Below are positions 27,875-35,855 of a stretch of 64,000 nt of DNA, piece after piece; the first letter of the stretch is position 1, and every line of letters starts with the position of its first letter. This DNA is from Methylobacterium nodulans ORS 2060 (GTDB lineage Bacteria > Pseudomonadota > Alphaproteobacteria > Rhizobiales > Beijerinckiaceae). The position numbers and the translations under genes are program-made. Location: NCBI RefSeq assembly GCF_000022085.1, contig NC_011887.1, forward strand, positions 372,001 through 436,000. The letters run 5' to 3'. Below the pieces are notes generated by a model. The model worked only from the letters and a program-made list of their open reading frames with translations. It did not search any database and was not told where the DNA came from.

Positions 27875-28094
27875 TAGAAGCTTGCCGCACGACAGCCGTG
27901 CGGCTCGGAACCAGGGTGACGAAGCCGGCCTTCTGCAGCCACTCGCAGGCCCGATACTCGCCGTGACCGGCCACGGATGCGGCGTAGTAGGTCAGGGACG
28001 GGTCGTAAGCGGGGGCGGTGCCTACGATGCTCTCCAGGGTGCTCAACGTGGGGGAGATGAGGCGGCTGGGCGCATTCCGGCCGCCCCGGCACCG

Positions 28095-28265
28095 TCAGGC
28101 GGCGGTCTTCGCCGCAGCTCTCCGGCCGAGGCCGTGCAGCTTCGCCAACTCGGAGCGCTGGGCGGCGTAGGCCGCCGCGGCCATCAGATACGCGAGCGGC
28201 AGACCCCACTTCTCGCGGTACCGCTCGGGCGATGCGCCCCGCGCCCGTCGACGGCCCTGGCGCAT
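28095..28265 (-). CDS. short MucR-type C-terminal protein
   Basis: 56 residues from ATG 28265: RARGASPERYREKWGLPLAY then AAQRSELAKLHGLGRR. This matches the C-terminal part of MucR/Ros regulators (...EYRAKWGLPADYPMVAPNYA...) but lacks the zinc-finger region. A longer relative of the same kind lies at 43466-43750. These short forms sit among phage-type genes in both places. DNA binding without the zinc finger is uncertain. Confidence 0.55.
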   Translation of the reverse strand: MRQGRRRARGASPERYREKWGLPLAYLMAAAAYAAQRSELAKLHGLGRRAAAKTAA

Positions 28266-28594
28266 GCGCGGCACGCCCTCGACCAGCGACGGGCAAGCCT
28301 CGAGCCGGATACGGGATCCCGGCCTGCGCCAACGCTCGTCGTATCGCAGCGGACGCCCCCCGCCTCAGCTGGCCCGGTGCTTCCACCCTAGTCCTGATCC
28401 GGCAGGGCTGAGGGCACCCCGACCATTGCCTGTCCTCGTTAAGGTCCCGTTCGATCAAGCACGAGATCGGCCCGTGTGGAGAGTGCCTCTCCTCACGCCC
28501 ACGAGGTGACGCATGCGCGCGGCAGGGTACGACTTGGGGAACAGTGCCATGATCGCCCATCTGAGCACCCTACCCTCGCAGGTTCATATCAGCC
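28266..28594. other. intergenic, nothing recognised
   Basis: About 330 bases at the right edge of the prophage-like island. No ORF with protein character, no attachment-site repeat or tRNA recognised. Confidence 0.35.
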
Positions 28595-29254
28595 TCAGGC
28601 CGCGAACCGGGACTGGGACGCAGTCTGCGGATCGGCGCCATCCCGGAAGGTCCCGCCGGGCTTCAGCATGATCGCCTGCAACCTCGCGTGGCCGAGCACG
28701 CGACCGAGCTCGCGGTAAGCGAAATAGGGAACCAGGGCCACCAGCATGATCCAGGCGAGCGAGACCAGGCCGAGCGGGCCACCAGCGATCTCCGGGAGGA
28801 CCTGCCCCACCGCCTTCCCATGCCATGCCCCCTCCAGCACCGCCTCCAGTACATAGGCCGCGACCAGGACGACGGTGAATGCCAGCGCGCGATAGAGGAT
28901 CACCATGACGAGCCGTCCCGCCTCCAAGCGGCGCCCGATGAACCTGGAGCCCACGCCTGCCGCCTCGGCGATCAGCATGATCTTGGCAAACACGAGGGCG
29001 TTGATCAGGCCGAGCGCGTAGAAGTGGTAGCCCGGGTAGCGCGGGACATCCTGGTCGATGCGGGCGTAGATGTTGAGGCTGAAGAGGATCAACGTCCCCA
29101 AGATGACGATGAGGTAGAGGGCAAACCAGAGATAACGCTCGGCCTCATCGATGGCGCGCCGAGCCAATGAATGCCCGGGCCGCCCCGCGATGGGGCCGCT
29201 GGGGTCCGTCGGCGGTGCTGTCAGGGACTCAGTTCGCTCCGGCAAGGGGCTCAT
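28595..29254 (-). CDS. hypothetical four-helix membrane protein
   Basis: 219 residues with four membrane segments: LWFALYLIVILGTLILFSLN, ALGLINALVFAKIMLIAEAA, LVMVILYRALAFTVVLVAAY and LGLVSLAWIMLVALVPYFAY. The N-terminus is Pro-rich and cytosolic, and the C-terminus is charged. No recognised family beyond 'integral membrane protein'. Preceded by a gene-free stretch and transcribed away from the neighbouring IS1182 copy. Confidence 0.75.
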   Translation of the reverse strand: MSPLPERTESLTAPPTDPSGPIAGRPGHSLARRAIDEAERYLWFALYLIVILGTLILFSLNIYARIDQDVPRYPGYHFYALGLINALVFAKIMLIAEAAGVGSRFIGRRLEAGRLVMVILYRALAFTVVLVAAYVLEAVLEGAWHGKAVGQVLPEIAGGPLGLVSLAWIMLVALVPYFAYRELGRVLGHARLQAIMLKPGGTFRDGADPQTASQSRFAA

Positions 29255-29750
29255 GGGCTACCTCCTGAGTTAGGATGGGAGCAAGCGCAGCGGGGGGGGC
29301 GCTGTCGTGGATCTCGTTTCTCGGCTTCTGGATCTCCGGCTGCCGGCGGCGCGGCCCGGGACCGTCACTCCGGCCGCTTGTGCGAGGCTTCGGCTCTCAC
29401 TCGGCTGGACAGCGCTGATAGCTCTGGAGACTTTTGAAGTCCGGACCCAGCGAGACCACGTTGTTCTCCCTCGAAACGAGGATCAGGTTCGCTATCGACG
29501 GCTGCGGCTGTTCGCCGGTCGAGCATCGCATGTGAGCGGAGTAGATTGGGCCGGCTCGTCCTGCGGTTTCGTCGACCCAGTCTATCGTGCATCGCGAGTC
29601 GGCGCGGGTGTAAGCCGACGCGGTGATCGAGAGGGCCGGTTGATCATTTTTGATACACGATTGGTCGGCCAGGACCCACTGGCCCCAAAACGTCTCCGGG
29701 ACAGCCTTGTGACGCTTGATGTCCGCGGATGCAGTGTGAGGAACGGCTAG

Positions 29751-31216
29751 GAGCCTGTCCGAGTAAGCGTCTCGACGGCGGGGCGCGGAGGTGATTCACT
29801 CGGCCCATGGCCAAGGTGTTTCGCTCCTGGGATGTCGATCAAGGCTGGCTGCTGCCGCCCTCGTTGCATGAGTTCGTGCCGCCCGGGCATATGGCGCATT
29901 TCGTGCGCGACACGGTGCGCGAGGCGCTCGATCTGTCAGCCATCCTCGACACCTATACCGAGGAGCGCGGCTATCCACCCTACCATCCCGGCATGATGGT
30001 GGCGCTCCTGCTCTACGGCTACAGCCGCGGCCTGTACTCCTCGCGCCAACTCGCCCGCGCCTGCGAGGAGCGGGTCGACGTTATGGCGGTGACCGGCCTG
30101 AACCGGCCCGACTTCCGCACCATCGCCGAGTTCCGCAAGCGTCATCTCGCGGCGCTGTCGGACCTGTTCGTGCAGGTGCTGCGGCTGTGCCAGGCGGCCG
30201 GGCTGGTGGGCTTTGCTCATGTGGCGGTGGACGGGACCAAGCTGAAGGCCAATGCCTCGCGCCACAAAGCGATGAGCTACGGCCGGATGAAGACGACCGA
30301 AGCGGCCTTGGCGGCCGAGGTCGAGGCGTGGCTTGCCCAAGCTGCCGAGATGGATGCCGCTGAGGACCGCGCGCACGGAATGGATCGGCGCGGCGACGAG
30401 ACGCCGGACTGGATGGCCGACAAGCAGCGGCGGCTTGCTGCGATCCGCGCCGCCAAGGCCGCCCTGGAAGCCGAGGCCGCCGATCCGCCCGCCCCTGAGG
30501 ACGAGAGCGGGCCGGGCGCCTCGTCGGGCATGCGTTGGCAGGGGCGGCCCCTGCGCGGCGAGGACGGCGGCCCACCCGACCGGGCACAGCGCAACTTCAC
30601 CGAGCCGGACAGCCGGATCCTGCCCACCCGCGACGGGTTCGTGCAGGGCTACAATGGCCAGATCGCGGTCGATGCGGCGCATCAGGTGATCGTGGCGCAG
30701 CGGCTCGTGACCAACGCAGCCGACTATCGTGCCCTGGTGCCGCTGATCGACGACGTCTCTGCTCATCTCGGACGCAAGCCGCGCGAGGTCTCGGGCGATG
30801 CCGGTTTTGCCACCGAGGCGAACCTGACGGCGCTCCAGGCGCGTCGGATCCGGGGCTACCTGCCGCCCGGCCGAGCGCGTCACGGCGAGGCCCATGCGGC
30901 TGGACGGCGCAAGCTGACGAAGATGCCGCTGATGAGCGCGATGGCTCAGCGGCTGAAGCGGGCTGGGCGCCGGAGCCGCTACCGCCTGAGAAAGCAGGTG
31001 GTCGAGCCGGTCTTCGGGCAGATGAAGCAGGCCAGAGGTTTTCGGCAGTTCCTGCTGCGCGGTCTTGAGCAGGTCCGAGGCGAGTGGGCGATGATCTGCA
31101 CCGCCCATAACCTCCTGAAGCTGGCGCAGGCCGCGCGCTAAGCCTGTGGCGCGGAATCCATCCGCCCAGATCTCAACCTCAATCCCAACGCATCAACCCG
31201 TTACTCGGACGGGCTC
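29751..31216 (+). mobile_element. IS1182-family insertion sequence, copy 2
   Basis: 1466 bases with 16-base inverted repeats (GAGCCTGTCCGAGTAA at 29751-29766; TTACTCGGACGGGCTC at 31201-31216; one mismatch) and flanking CTAG at 29747-29750 and 31217-31220. The restored reading frame of the interrupted gene shows that CTAG is a 4-base target duplication, not part of the element. Confidence 0.93.
29807..31141 (+). CDS. IS1182-family transposase, copy 2
   Basis: 444 residues, the same length and architecture as the copy at 10305-11639, differing at scattered positions (for example EERVDVMAVTG against EERVDFMAVTG; RIRGYLPPGRARHGE against RITAYLAPGRARHGE). All catalytic blocks are present, including AVDGTKLKANASRHK and VVEPVFGQMKQARGF. 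Intact and potentially active. Confidence 0.92.
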   Translation: MAKVFRSWDVDQGWLLPPSLHEFVPPGHMAHFVRDTVREALDLSAILDTYTEERGYPPYHPGMMVALLLYGYSRGLYSSRQLARACEERVDVMAVTGLNRPDFRTIAEFRKRHLAALSDLFVQVLRLCQAAGLVGFAHVAVDGTKLKANASRHKAMSYGRMKTTEAALAAEVEAWLAQAAEMDAAEDRAHGMDRRGDETPDWMADKQRRLAAIRAAKAALEAEAADPPAPEDESGPGASSGMRWQGRPLRGEDGGPPDRAQRNFTEPDSRILPTRDGFVQGYNGQIAVDAAHQVIVAQRLVTNAADYRALVPLIDDVSAHLGRKPREVSGDAGFATEANLTALQARRIRGYLPPGRARHGEAHAAGRRKLTKMPLMSAMAQRLKRAGRRSRYRLRKQVVEPVFGQMKQARGFRQFLLRGLEQVRGEWAMICTAHNLLKLAQAAR

Positions 31217-31361
31217 CTAGGAGTGGGACGACCGCAGCAATGCCGATGAAGCGCATGCATGCCTCCTGTCTCTCTTCAATGCGTTCAGGACCATCAGCGC
31301 CTGCGCTGGGCACCCGGCCCAAACCGGGAACGGGCGAGTTGTTGATGGCGCAGTCAGGCGG

Positions 31362-32810
31362 CTAGAGCGCCGCGCCGGCGCCGCGCGTAACCGGCGGAGG
31401 GGCCCAGGATCCGTTCAGCAGCGCATCCTTCGGCCAGTAGGTGCGCAGCATCAGGATGAAAGGCCCAGTCGGGGCTGGTAGCCAGTTCGACTCCCGCTGC
31501 GGGCCGGGGCTCTCGGTCTGGATGAAGAGATCGACTGAGCCGTCTGGATTGGTCTGCAGGTTGTTGCGCGGGCTGACCGTATAGCGGTTGAGCGGGTTGT
31601 CGACGAAGAAGAAGTTCGCGTCATACATTGTCAGCGACCAGAATCCATCGACGGGCGGCAGCTCGCCGGCAGGGAAGCGCATCACGTACTTCGAGGTGCC
31701 GGCCAGCCGCCGGCCCGCAGCATCGACGGTGGTCAGGGGGTAAACCGCGTCCTGCGGCAGGTTGCAGCCGAGCCCGACCGCCGTGACCAACGCGCGCTGC
31801 AGGTAGTCCTTGCCGTAATCGCCGCCGTCGGTCGTGAATGTCCAGCCGTTGATGTGTCGGCCCGTTGTCTTCATATGTCCCATGATGCGGGAGATGGCCT
31901 GCTTCGGTGCCTGCTCGACCGCTTCCCGAACGGATGGTGTCAGGCCTCTCGGATCAAAGGTGCGCCCAGACACGATGCCGAGCGAGGCCATCTTGGCAAC
32001 CGCGACCCCGTCCGCGAGCGCTGGCGGGTTATCCTTCATCAGCGCGGCGAGCAAGTTGAAGTAGGTGGCCGCGTCCAAATTGTTGACCTGCTCGCGCACG
32101 GCCGTCTTGGTGTCGATGCCTGGATCAACCTGGCCTGCCGGCGGCGTGTACGACGTTGCGGCCGCGCTCGCGGGGATGAGCCGGTACTGGTCCTGCAGGG
32201 CGTGGACGGTCTTGTAGTCCTCGGGCGTACCCGTGCAGTACGTTCGGCCGATGATCCAGACTAGGCTGGTTGGGGCTTGGATCAGCTTGGCGCCGGATGG
32301 GACGCTGCCGCTCCAACCAGGTCCTGCAATGAAGTAGGTCTGCGGGCCAGTTCCGGTTGTGCGCTTGCCCGGCACGGAAAAGACGTTCGTCCAGGCACTG
32401 AGCATTGGCATGAGGAAGTAGCGCCCGTCCTCGTTCGGGATGCTCAGGATATAAGGTTCCCGGCCGACGTCGAGGAAGGCGCTGGAATAGAGCGTGTCCG
32501 CATTGGGGGCCGTGACGGCTCGGAATTTGGCGTCTGGGTATTCCCGCAAATTGGCGAACTGGCCCATGGGGGCGCTTTTACCTTCGGGCGCGACCACGTT
32601 GGTGAGGACGCGTCGGGTCATCTCCATGGTGACGAGCGGGTAGCCGTAGATGTAGGCGTCCGTTGCCAACTCCAGCGGATCCGCCACAGCGTTGTTGCCG
32701 ATGAGGAGCGCGTCCTGAGCCGCATTCTGGGCCGAGGCACGCGGAAAGCCTGAGCCGATGAGCGGTATCGTAGCGGCGCCTGTGGCGAAGATCCGTCTGG
32801 TGACACCCAT
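31362..32810 (-). CDS. DUF1254/DUF1214 domain protein, exported
   Basis: 482 residues. The twin-arginine-like signal MGVTRRIFATGAATIPLIGS ends near ASAQ. The DUF1254 part holds LATDAYIYGYPLVTMEMTRR and FRAVTAPNADTLYSSAFLDV. The C-terminal DUF1214 part holds ADGVAVAKMASLGIVSGRTF, YVMRFPAGELPPVDGFWSLT, and ends with FILMLRTYWPKDALLNGSWA-PPPV. Family length is normal. These proteins are periplasmic with no established reaction. Stand-alone gene. Confidence 0.9.
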   Translation of the reverse strand: MGVTRRIFATGAATIPLIGSGFPRASAQNAAQDALLIGNNAVADPLELATDAYIYGYPLVTMEMTRRVLTNVVAPEGKSAPMGQFANLREYPDAKFRAVTAPNADTLYSSAFLDVGREPYILSIPNEDGRYFLMPMLSAWTNVFSVPGKRTTGTGPQTYFIAGPGWSGSVPSGAKLIQAPTSLVWIIGRTYCTGTPEDYKTVHALQDQYRLIPASAAATSYTPPAGQVDPGIDTKTAVREQVNNLDAATYFNLLAALMKDNPPALADGVAVAKMASLGIVSGRTFDPRGLTPSVREAVEQAPKQAISRIMGHMKTTGRHINGWTFTTDGGDYGKDYLQRALVTAVGLGCNLPQDAVYPLTTVDAAGRRLAGTSKYVMRFPAGELPPVDGFWSLTMYDANFFFVDNPLNRYTVSPRNNLQTNPDGSVDLFIQTESPGPQRESNWLPAPTGPFILMLRTYWPKDALLNGSWAPPPVTRGAGAAL

Positions 32811-33045
32811 AGCTGCCTCCGATGCCCCCTCATGCGGGTTGGGTCAAAGGCTCAGGTTCCGCCGGCACGATGACCGGAGGGCCCACCCTTGCCCGCCTAC
32901 GAGGCGCGTCTTGATCGGTCCGGCCCACGCTTATCGAGCTACTAGCGCCGCGACGCATGTTTCGAACAGCTTAGCGTAGAGCACTCCATCCAACTTGATC
33001 CGATGAGACAAGCAAACATGAAGGCAGCAAGGGGTCGTCGGCCTT

Positions 33046-33218
33046 GAGCTGCTCGCCTATCAGAATGGCGCGGCGTGCCCGGCCCTGTGGGACAACGGCA
33101 AGGGGTTCACGGAAAAGCCTCACGGCGGCACCGGCATGCGTCTGGTCAATGGGCTTTTCGGCCAGCTCGGCGCGCCCGCTAGGACGGGTACCAGGACGCC
33201 CGGCTGATCATGGCCTAA
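33046..33218 (+). pseudogene. sensor histidine kinase ATPase-domain fragment
   Basis: Reads ELLAYQNGAACPALWDNGKG (N-box/G1 region), then GGTGMRLVNGLFGQLGAPA (G2 region). After a frameshift it ends DGYQDARLIMA. This is the tail of an HWE/HisKA2-type kinase ATPase domain. Everything upstream is missing. Confidence 0.5.
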
Positions 33219-33362
33219 CGCGCGAAGCCATTCTGGCCTGAGACACAGCGACCGCCCGCGCCAAAGTTCTCGAGTTCTGAAAACGCTGGCCGTCTGCCGG
33301 TTCCGTAAGCCGGTCTTATGCGAGCGACGCCGACGTGACAGGCGGGCAGGAGACCGCTGGCG

Positions 33363-33386
33363 TCCGGATTTGATTTCCTGACACGC
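33363..33386 (+). repeat. dispersed repeat B, partial copy
   Basis: TCCGGATTTGATTTCCTGAC shares the TTTGATTTCCTGACAC core with the longer copies at 45128-45214 and 48513-48599. Only the end of the repeat is kept here. Confidence 0.45.
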
Positions 33387-33404
33387 AATCCTTACAGGTT
33401 TAAG

Positions 33405-33562
33405 TGTCTGAAAAACCGTCGGATACTGTTGGCGAATTCGGGTGGCTCTTCGGCCGGGCGTCTGGCGCGGCCGTTGCACGGGCGTGAGGCCGGTCCCATC
33501 CCGGGCTCCGCGGCGGGCCTGATCGAATTCGCCAACTGTATCCCGTCGTTTTTCCATACATG
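33405..33562. repeat. MITE-like unit with ~36-base terminal inverted repeats
   Basis: The left end TGTCTGAAAAACCGTCGGAT-ACTGTTGGCGAATTCG and the right end (complement) TGTATGGAAAAACGACGGGA-TACAGTTGGCGAATTCG match over about 36 bases with a few differences, enclosing about 80 bases of GC-rich sequence without a gene. This is the layout of a non-autonomous miniature element. No partner transposase with these ends is in the window. Confidence 0.6.
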
Positions 33563-33806
33563 TCGTTTAGCGGCTTAACGAAAGTGGCGTGTCTCGGTTG
33601 GGTCTGGATGAAAGCCTGGCCGGCAGCTGCGGGAGCCGCGCCCTGTTCAACACCAGACCACGATCCGTGTCTCACGGGGGGAGTCCCGAACCCCGGCCGG
33701 GCGTTTTGTGTCCCACCGAGACCTGCATGTGCGCTTACGCACGTCATGCCGCCAGGACGGTCCCCACATGAGGTTTGCCCTTCGTGGGCGTTTCCTCCCT
33801 AGACTC

Positions 33807-33837
33807 GGGCCGCTCTCACAAGGGCGGCCCTTTTTTT
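33807..33837 (+). terminator. Rho-independent terminator, plus strand
   Basis: The stem GGGCCGC / GCGGCCC (33807-33813, 33824-33830) with a ten-base loop is followed by seven T. It lies upstream of the phasin gene in a region with no intact plus-strand gene, so it ends a transcript from decayed DNA. Confidence 0.8.
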
Positions 33838-34048
33838 CTGATGGCTCAATCCCGAGCGTGGATCAGCCAGCCGAGCAGGGACATTGCCATATCCCTGTCG
33901 AAGGGGCCGGGGGAGCCGCGCGTGCCGCACGCAGCGATCGAGGCCACCTCGGTCTAGACCGGAAGTCGGGGTTGTGCTCTCTTGTGCATTGCAGCATTAA
34001 TGCCGCGCCGCACAAGAAGGCGGTGCGTACCCCCGTGGAGAAACGTCC

Positions 34049-34399
34049 ATGACGAGCCAGAACCCCTTCGAGGTCCCCGCCGAGCTGCGCGACTTTGCCG
34101 ACAAGAGCCTCGCGCAAGCCCAGCAGGCCGTCGCGGCCTTCTTCCAGAACACCCGCAAGCTCAACGAGACCGTCCAGTCCTCGTTCAAGGCCTCCCAGCT
34201 GCCGGTTAGCGTCGCTTACGCCCGCAGCCTCGACTTCGCCGAGCAGAACGCCGACGCTGCCTTCGCGGTCGCCCATAAGATCATCCGCGCCCGCGATCTG
34301 CAGGAGGCCGGTCAGATCCGGGCGGAGTACCTCCGTGCTCAGTTCGACACGTTCCAGGCTCAGGCCAAGGAAATCTATTCGGTCGCCAAGGCCGCGTAA
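34049..34399 (+). CDS. phasin family protein
   Basis: 116 residues, all-helical: MTSQNPFEVPAELRDFADKS, LAQAQQAVAAFFQNTRKLNE, ARSLDFAEQNADAAFAVAHK and LRAQFDTFQAQAKEIYSVAK. This is the compact phasin_2-type layout. Phasins coat polyhydroxyalkanoate granules. It lies just upstream of a longer phasin-like gene and a third small gene on the same strand, so the three may form a granule-associated set. Confidence 0.9.
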   Translation: MTSQNPFEVPAELRDFADKSLAQAQQAVAAFFQNTRKLNETVQSSFKASQLPVSVAYARSLDFAEQNADAAFAVAHKIIRARDLQEAGQIRAEYLRAQFDTFQAQAKEIYSVAKAA

Positions 34400-34519
34400 C
34401 CTGGTGCGACTGGCGAGAGCCCGCGCCTCCCGGGCGCGGGCCCGCCTCTGACGTGAGAGAGCGGCGACATGGCAGCGCGACGCGGTAGGCGTTCAACATC
34501 AGCCCAACGGGGAAGCTCC

Positions 34520-35113
34520 ATGACCGAGGCAGTGGCTCCTGGCGAGCAAATCACCGAGGCTGGTGACGAGCAGGCTGTTCTGCCGCCGACCGAGGGTGAG
34601 CAGACGTCGCTCGAAGCTGTCCCCGTCTACGACCCTGAGCCGTTGCCCGCGCAGGAAGAGGCTCCTGAGGCTCTCATGTCAGAAGCGGCGCAATCCGAGG
34701 CTGATGAGCCGGCGAGCGCTTCTGAGATCATCGCGGCGGAGCCAGAGCCGATCGCGGTTCACTCGCTCGAAGTGAGCGCGCCAGAGATCTCGGGCGAAAT
34801 ACCCGCTCCTGCGCCAGCCACGAACGAGCATGCGGTTGCCGGTGTGAGTGCCGCCCCCCAGCCTGCAGCCACTCAGGCGAGCGTGTACTCTATCGCTACT
34901 CGTCTTCTCGAGAAGGCAGGTGCGCAGCAGAGGATCTGGTTCTCCTACGCTGAGAGCGAGCTTAAAGCCAAGCTTACTTACGGTCGCGTTCTATCCAAGT
35001 CGCGGACGCCGGTCGATGTGATTTTAGCGTCCAATGCTGAGTATCTCCGTGCGCTTGTGGCGAGCAGCAATGTACTGAGTGAAATTGTAGCGGATGGAAT
35101 CACGCTGGCATAA
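34520..35113 (+). CDS. phasin-like protein with acidic low-complexity N-terminus
   Basis: About 197 residues from ATG 34520 (GGGGAAG upstream); an in-frame ATG at 34469 is possible. Residues 1-115 are Glu/Pro/Ala-rich and probably disordered (EPLPAQEEAPEALMSEAAQS...). The C-terminal ~70 residues form the helical phasin-like part (ATRLLEKAGAQQRIWFSYAE, SELKAKLTYGRVLSKSRTPV, EYLRALVASSNVLSEIVADG). Membership is inferred from that part and from the preceding phasin. Confidence 0.65.
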   Translation: MTEAVAPGEQITEAGDEQAVLPPTEGEQTSLEAVPVYDPEPLPAQEEAPEALMSEAAQSEADEPASASEIIAAEPEPIAVHSLEVSAPEISGEIPAPAPATNEHAVAGVSAAPQPAATQASVYSIATRLLEKAGAQQRIWFSYAESELKAKLTYGRVLSKSRTPVDVILASNAEYLRALVASSNVLSEIVADGITLA

Positions 35114-35157
35114 ACGCCAACGGCTGACCTGATACATTGCTCTGACTGAGACGTGCC

Positions 35158-35439
35158 GTGCTCATATCTTGCCTTGAAGCGACGTTGCTGCTGATAGAGG
35201 GGCAGAAGGTTGTTGAACTGCGGCTCATGAAGCTGGCCCGGGGCGGCTTGGAAGCCTGGCTCGAGGCTCAGCTCATGGTGAGCGAGAAGGTGAGTGCCGC
35301 CTTTGAAGCAGCCGGCATGCTGGTGGTGGGCAAGGGGTTCGAAGCCGTCATTGTCCGCTATCGCGAACATGTGGCTGCAAACACGCAGAGATTATCTACG
35401 GCAACCACTTCTGATCTGCACCCGCAAGCTTGGTCGTGA
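35158..35439 (+). CDS. small hypothetical protein next to phasins
   Basis: 93 residues from GTG 35158: LISCLEATLLLIEGQKVVEL, MKLARGGLEAWLEAQLMVSE, GKGFEAVIVRYREHVAANTQ-RLS. Helical, soluble, with features seen in small proteins near polyhydroxyalkanoate genes. No specific family named. 44 bases after the phasin-like gene, same strand. Confidence 0.55.
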   Translation: MLISCLEATLLLIEGQKVVELRLMKLARGGLEAWLEAQLMVSEKVSAAFEAAGMLVVGKGFEAVIVRYREHVAANTQRLSTATTSDLHPQAWS

Positions 35440-35573
35440 GCGATGCGCCACAGCTCGTTAGTGCGCCGAGGTGAGATGGTCGGGTGGCAGGCTGTTCGTG
35501 GCGTCCACCGAGAAGCTCAAGTCCCAGAGGATTACCCGCAGTCCGCACTAAAGCTGGTTCACAAGGGTGTATC

Positions 35574-35717
35574 ATGAAGCCATCCGCTAGAGCGCTCATC
35601 AAGTGCCATGTGCTGCGTGATCTGGATCGCGCTCTAGCGCAACGCAACCTAGAGCGCGTGATGATTTTACTTGGTCGTCAGCTTAGGCTTGAAGAGTTCG
35701 GTTCCGCCGCAGCATAG
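35574..35717 (+). CDS. very small hypothetical protein
   Basis: 47 residues: MKPSARALIKCHVLRDLDRA then RNLERVMILLGRQLRLEEFG. It has helical, protein-like composition and a weak AGGG site upstream. Last gene of the run before the ISL3-like element. Support is moderate. Confidence 0.4.
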   Translation: MKPSARALIKCHVLRDLDRALAQRNLERVMILLGRQLRLEEFGSAAA

Positions 35718-35855
35718 CAGTCCGCTACGCCGCAGCAGGTGCCGGCGGGCTTGCCCGCCGACCGTGTCGAAACCGGCAGGGTGATCGTGCACCGCACGCC
35801 GTCAGAACCCAGTTCGTAAGCGACCTCGGCCCCGATGATCCGCCCCCCCCTGTGA

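Larger units (their letters stand above)
26444..28046 (-). pseudogene. NusG-like transcription factor gene split by an IS630 element
   Basis: The N-terminal half (28046-27877) reads MSTLESIVGTAPAYDPSLTY, YAASVAGHGEYRACEWLQKA, FVTLVPSRTAVVRQAS. The C-terminal half (26814-26444) reads GKRLVRRPVFPGYAFVGKRP, VRALVTTGEAP and a KOW-type end (LAVGDKVQIRDELWEGLIGE, VLLKAFGKKHVLSV). Removing the insertion with one TA gives an uninterrupted protein of about 177 residues (join ...VRQAS-SGKRL...). NusG/RfaH-like proteins act as antiterminators and are common in alphaproteobacterial prophages. Confidence 0.85.
29397..31256 (-). pseudogene. secreted hypothetical protein split in its signal peptide by IS1182 copy 2
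   Basis: It starts at ATG 31256 with AGGAGG upstream: MRFIGIAAVVPLL, then the element, then AVPHTASA (signal cleavage), ETFWGQWVLADQSCIKNDQP, CTIDWVDETAGRAGPIYSAH, VVSLGPDFKSLQSYQRCPAE and stop at 29397. Removing the IS with one CTAG restores a perfect frame of 129 codons with a complete Sec signal peptide. The mature part is about 108 residues with four Cys. Family unknown. The intact ancestor would be periplasmic. Confidence 0.8.
32811..34048. other. gene-poor stretch with remnants, MITE-like repeat and terminator
   Basis: No intact gene in about 1.2 kb. It holds a histidine-kinase ATPase fragment (33046-33218), a repeat-B fragment, a 158-base inverted-repeat unit (33405-33562) and a plus-strand terminator (33807-33837) before the phasin gene. 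Confidence 0.5.

Noticed and set aside
29307..29750. Plus-strand ORF of 147 codons left of IS1182 copy 2
   Set aside because: The minus strand here encodes the interrupted secreted protein with a restorable signal peptide. The plus frame has no protein-like features.
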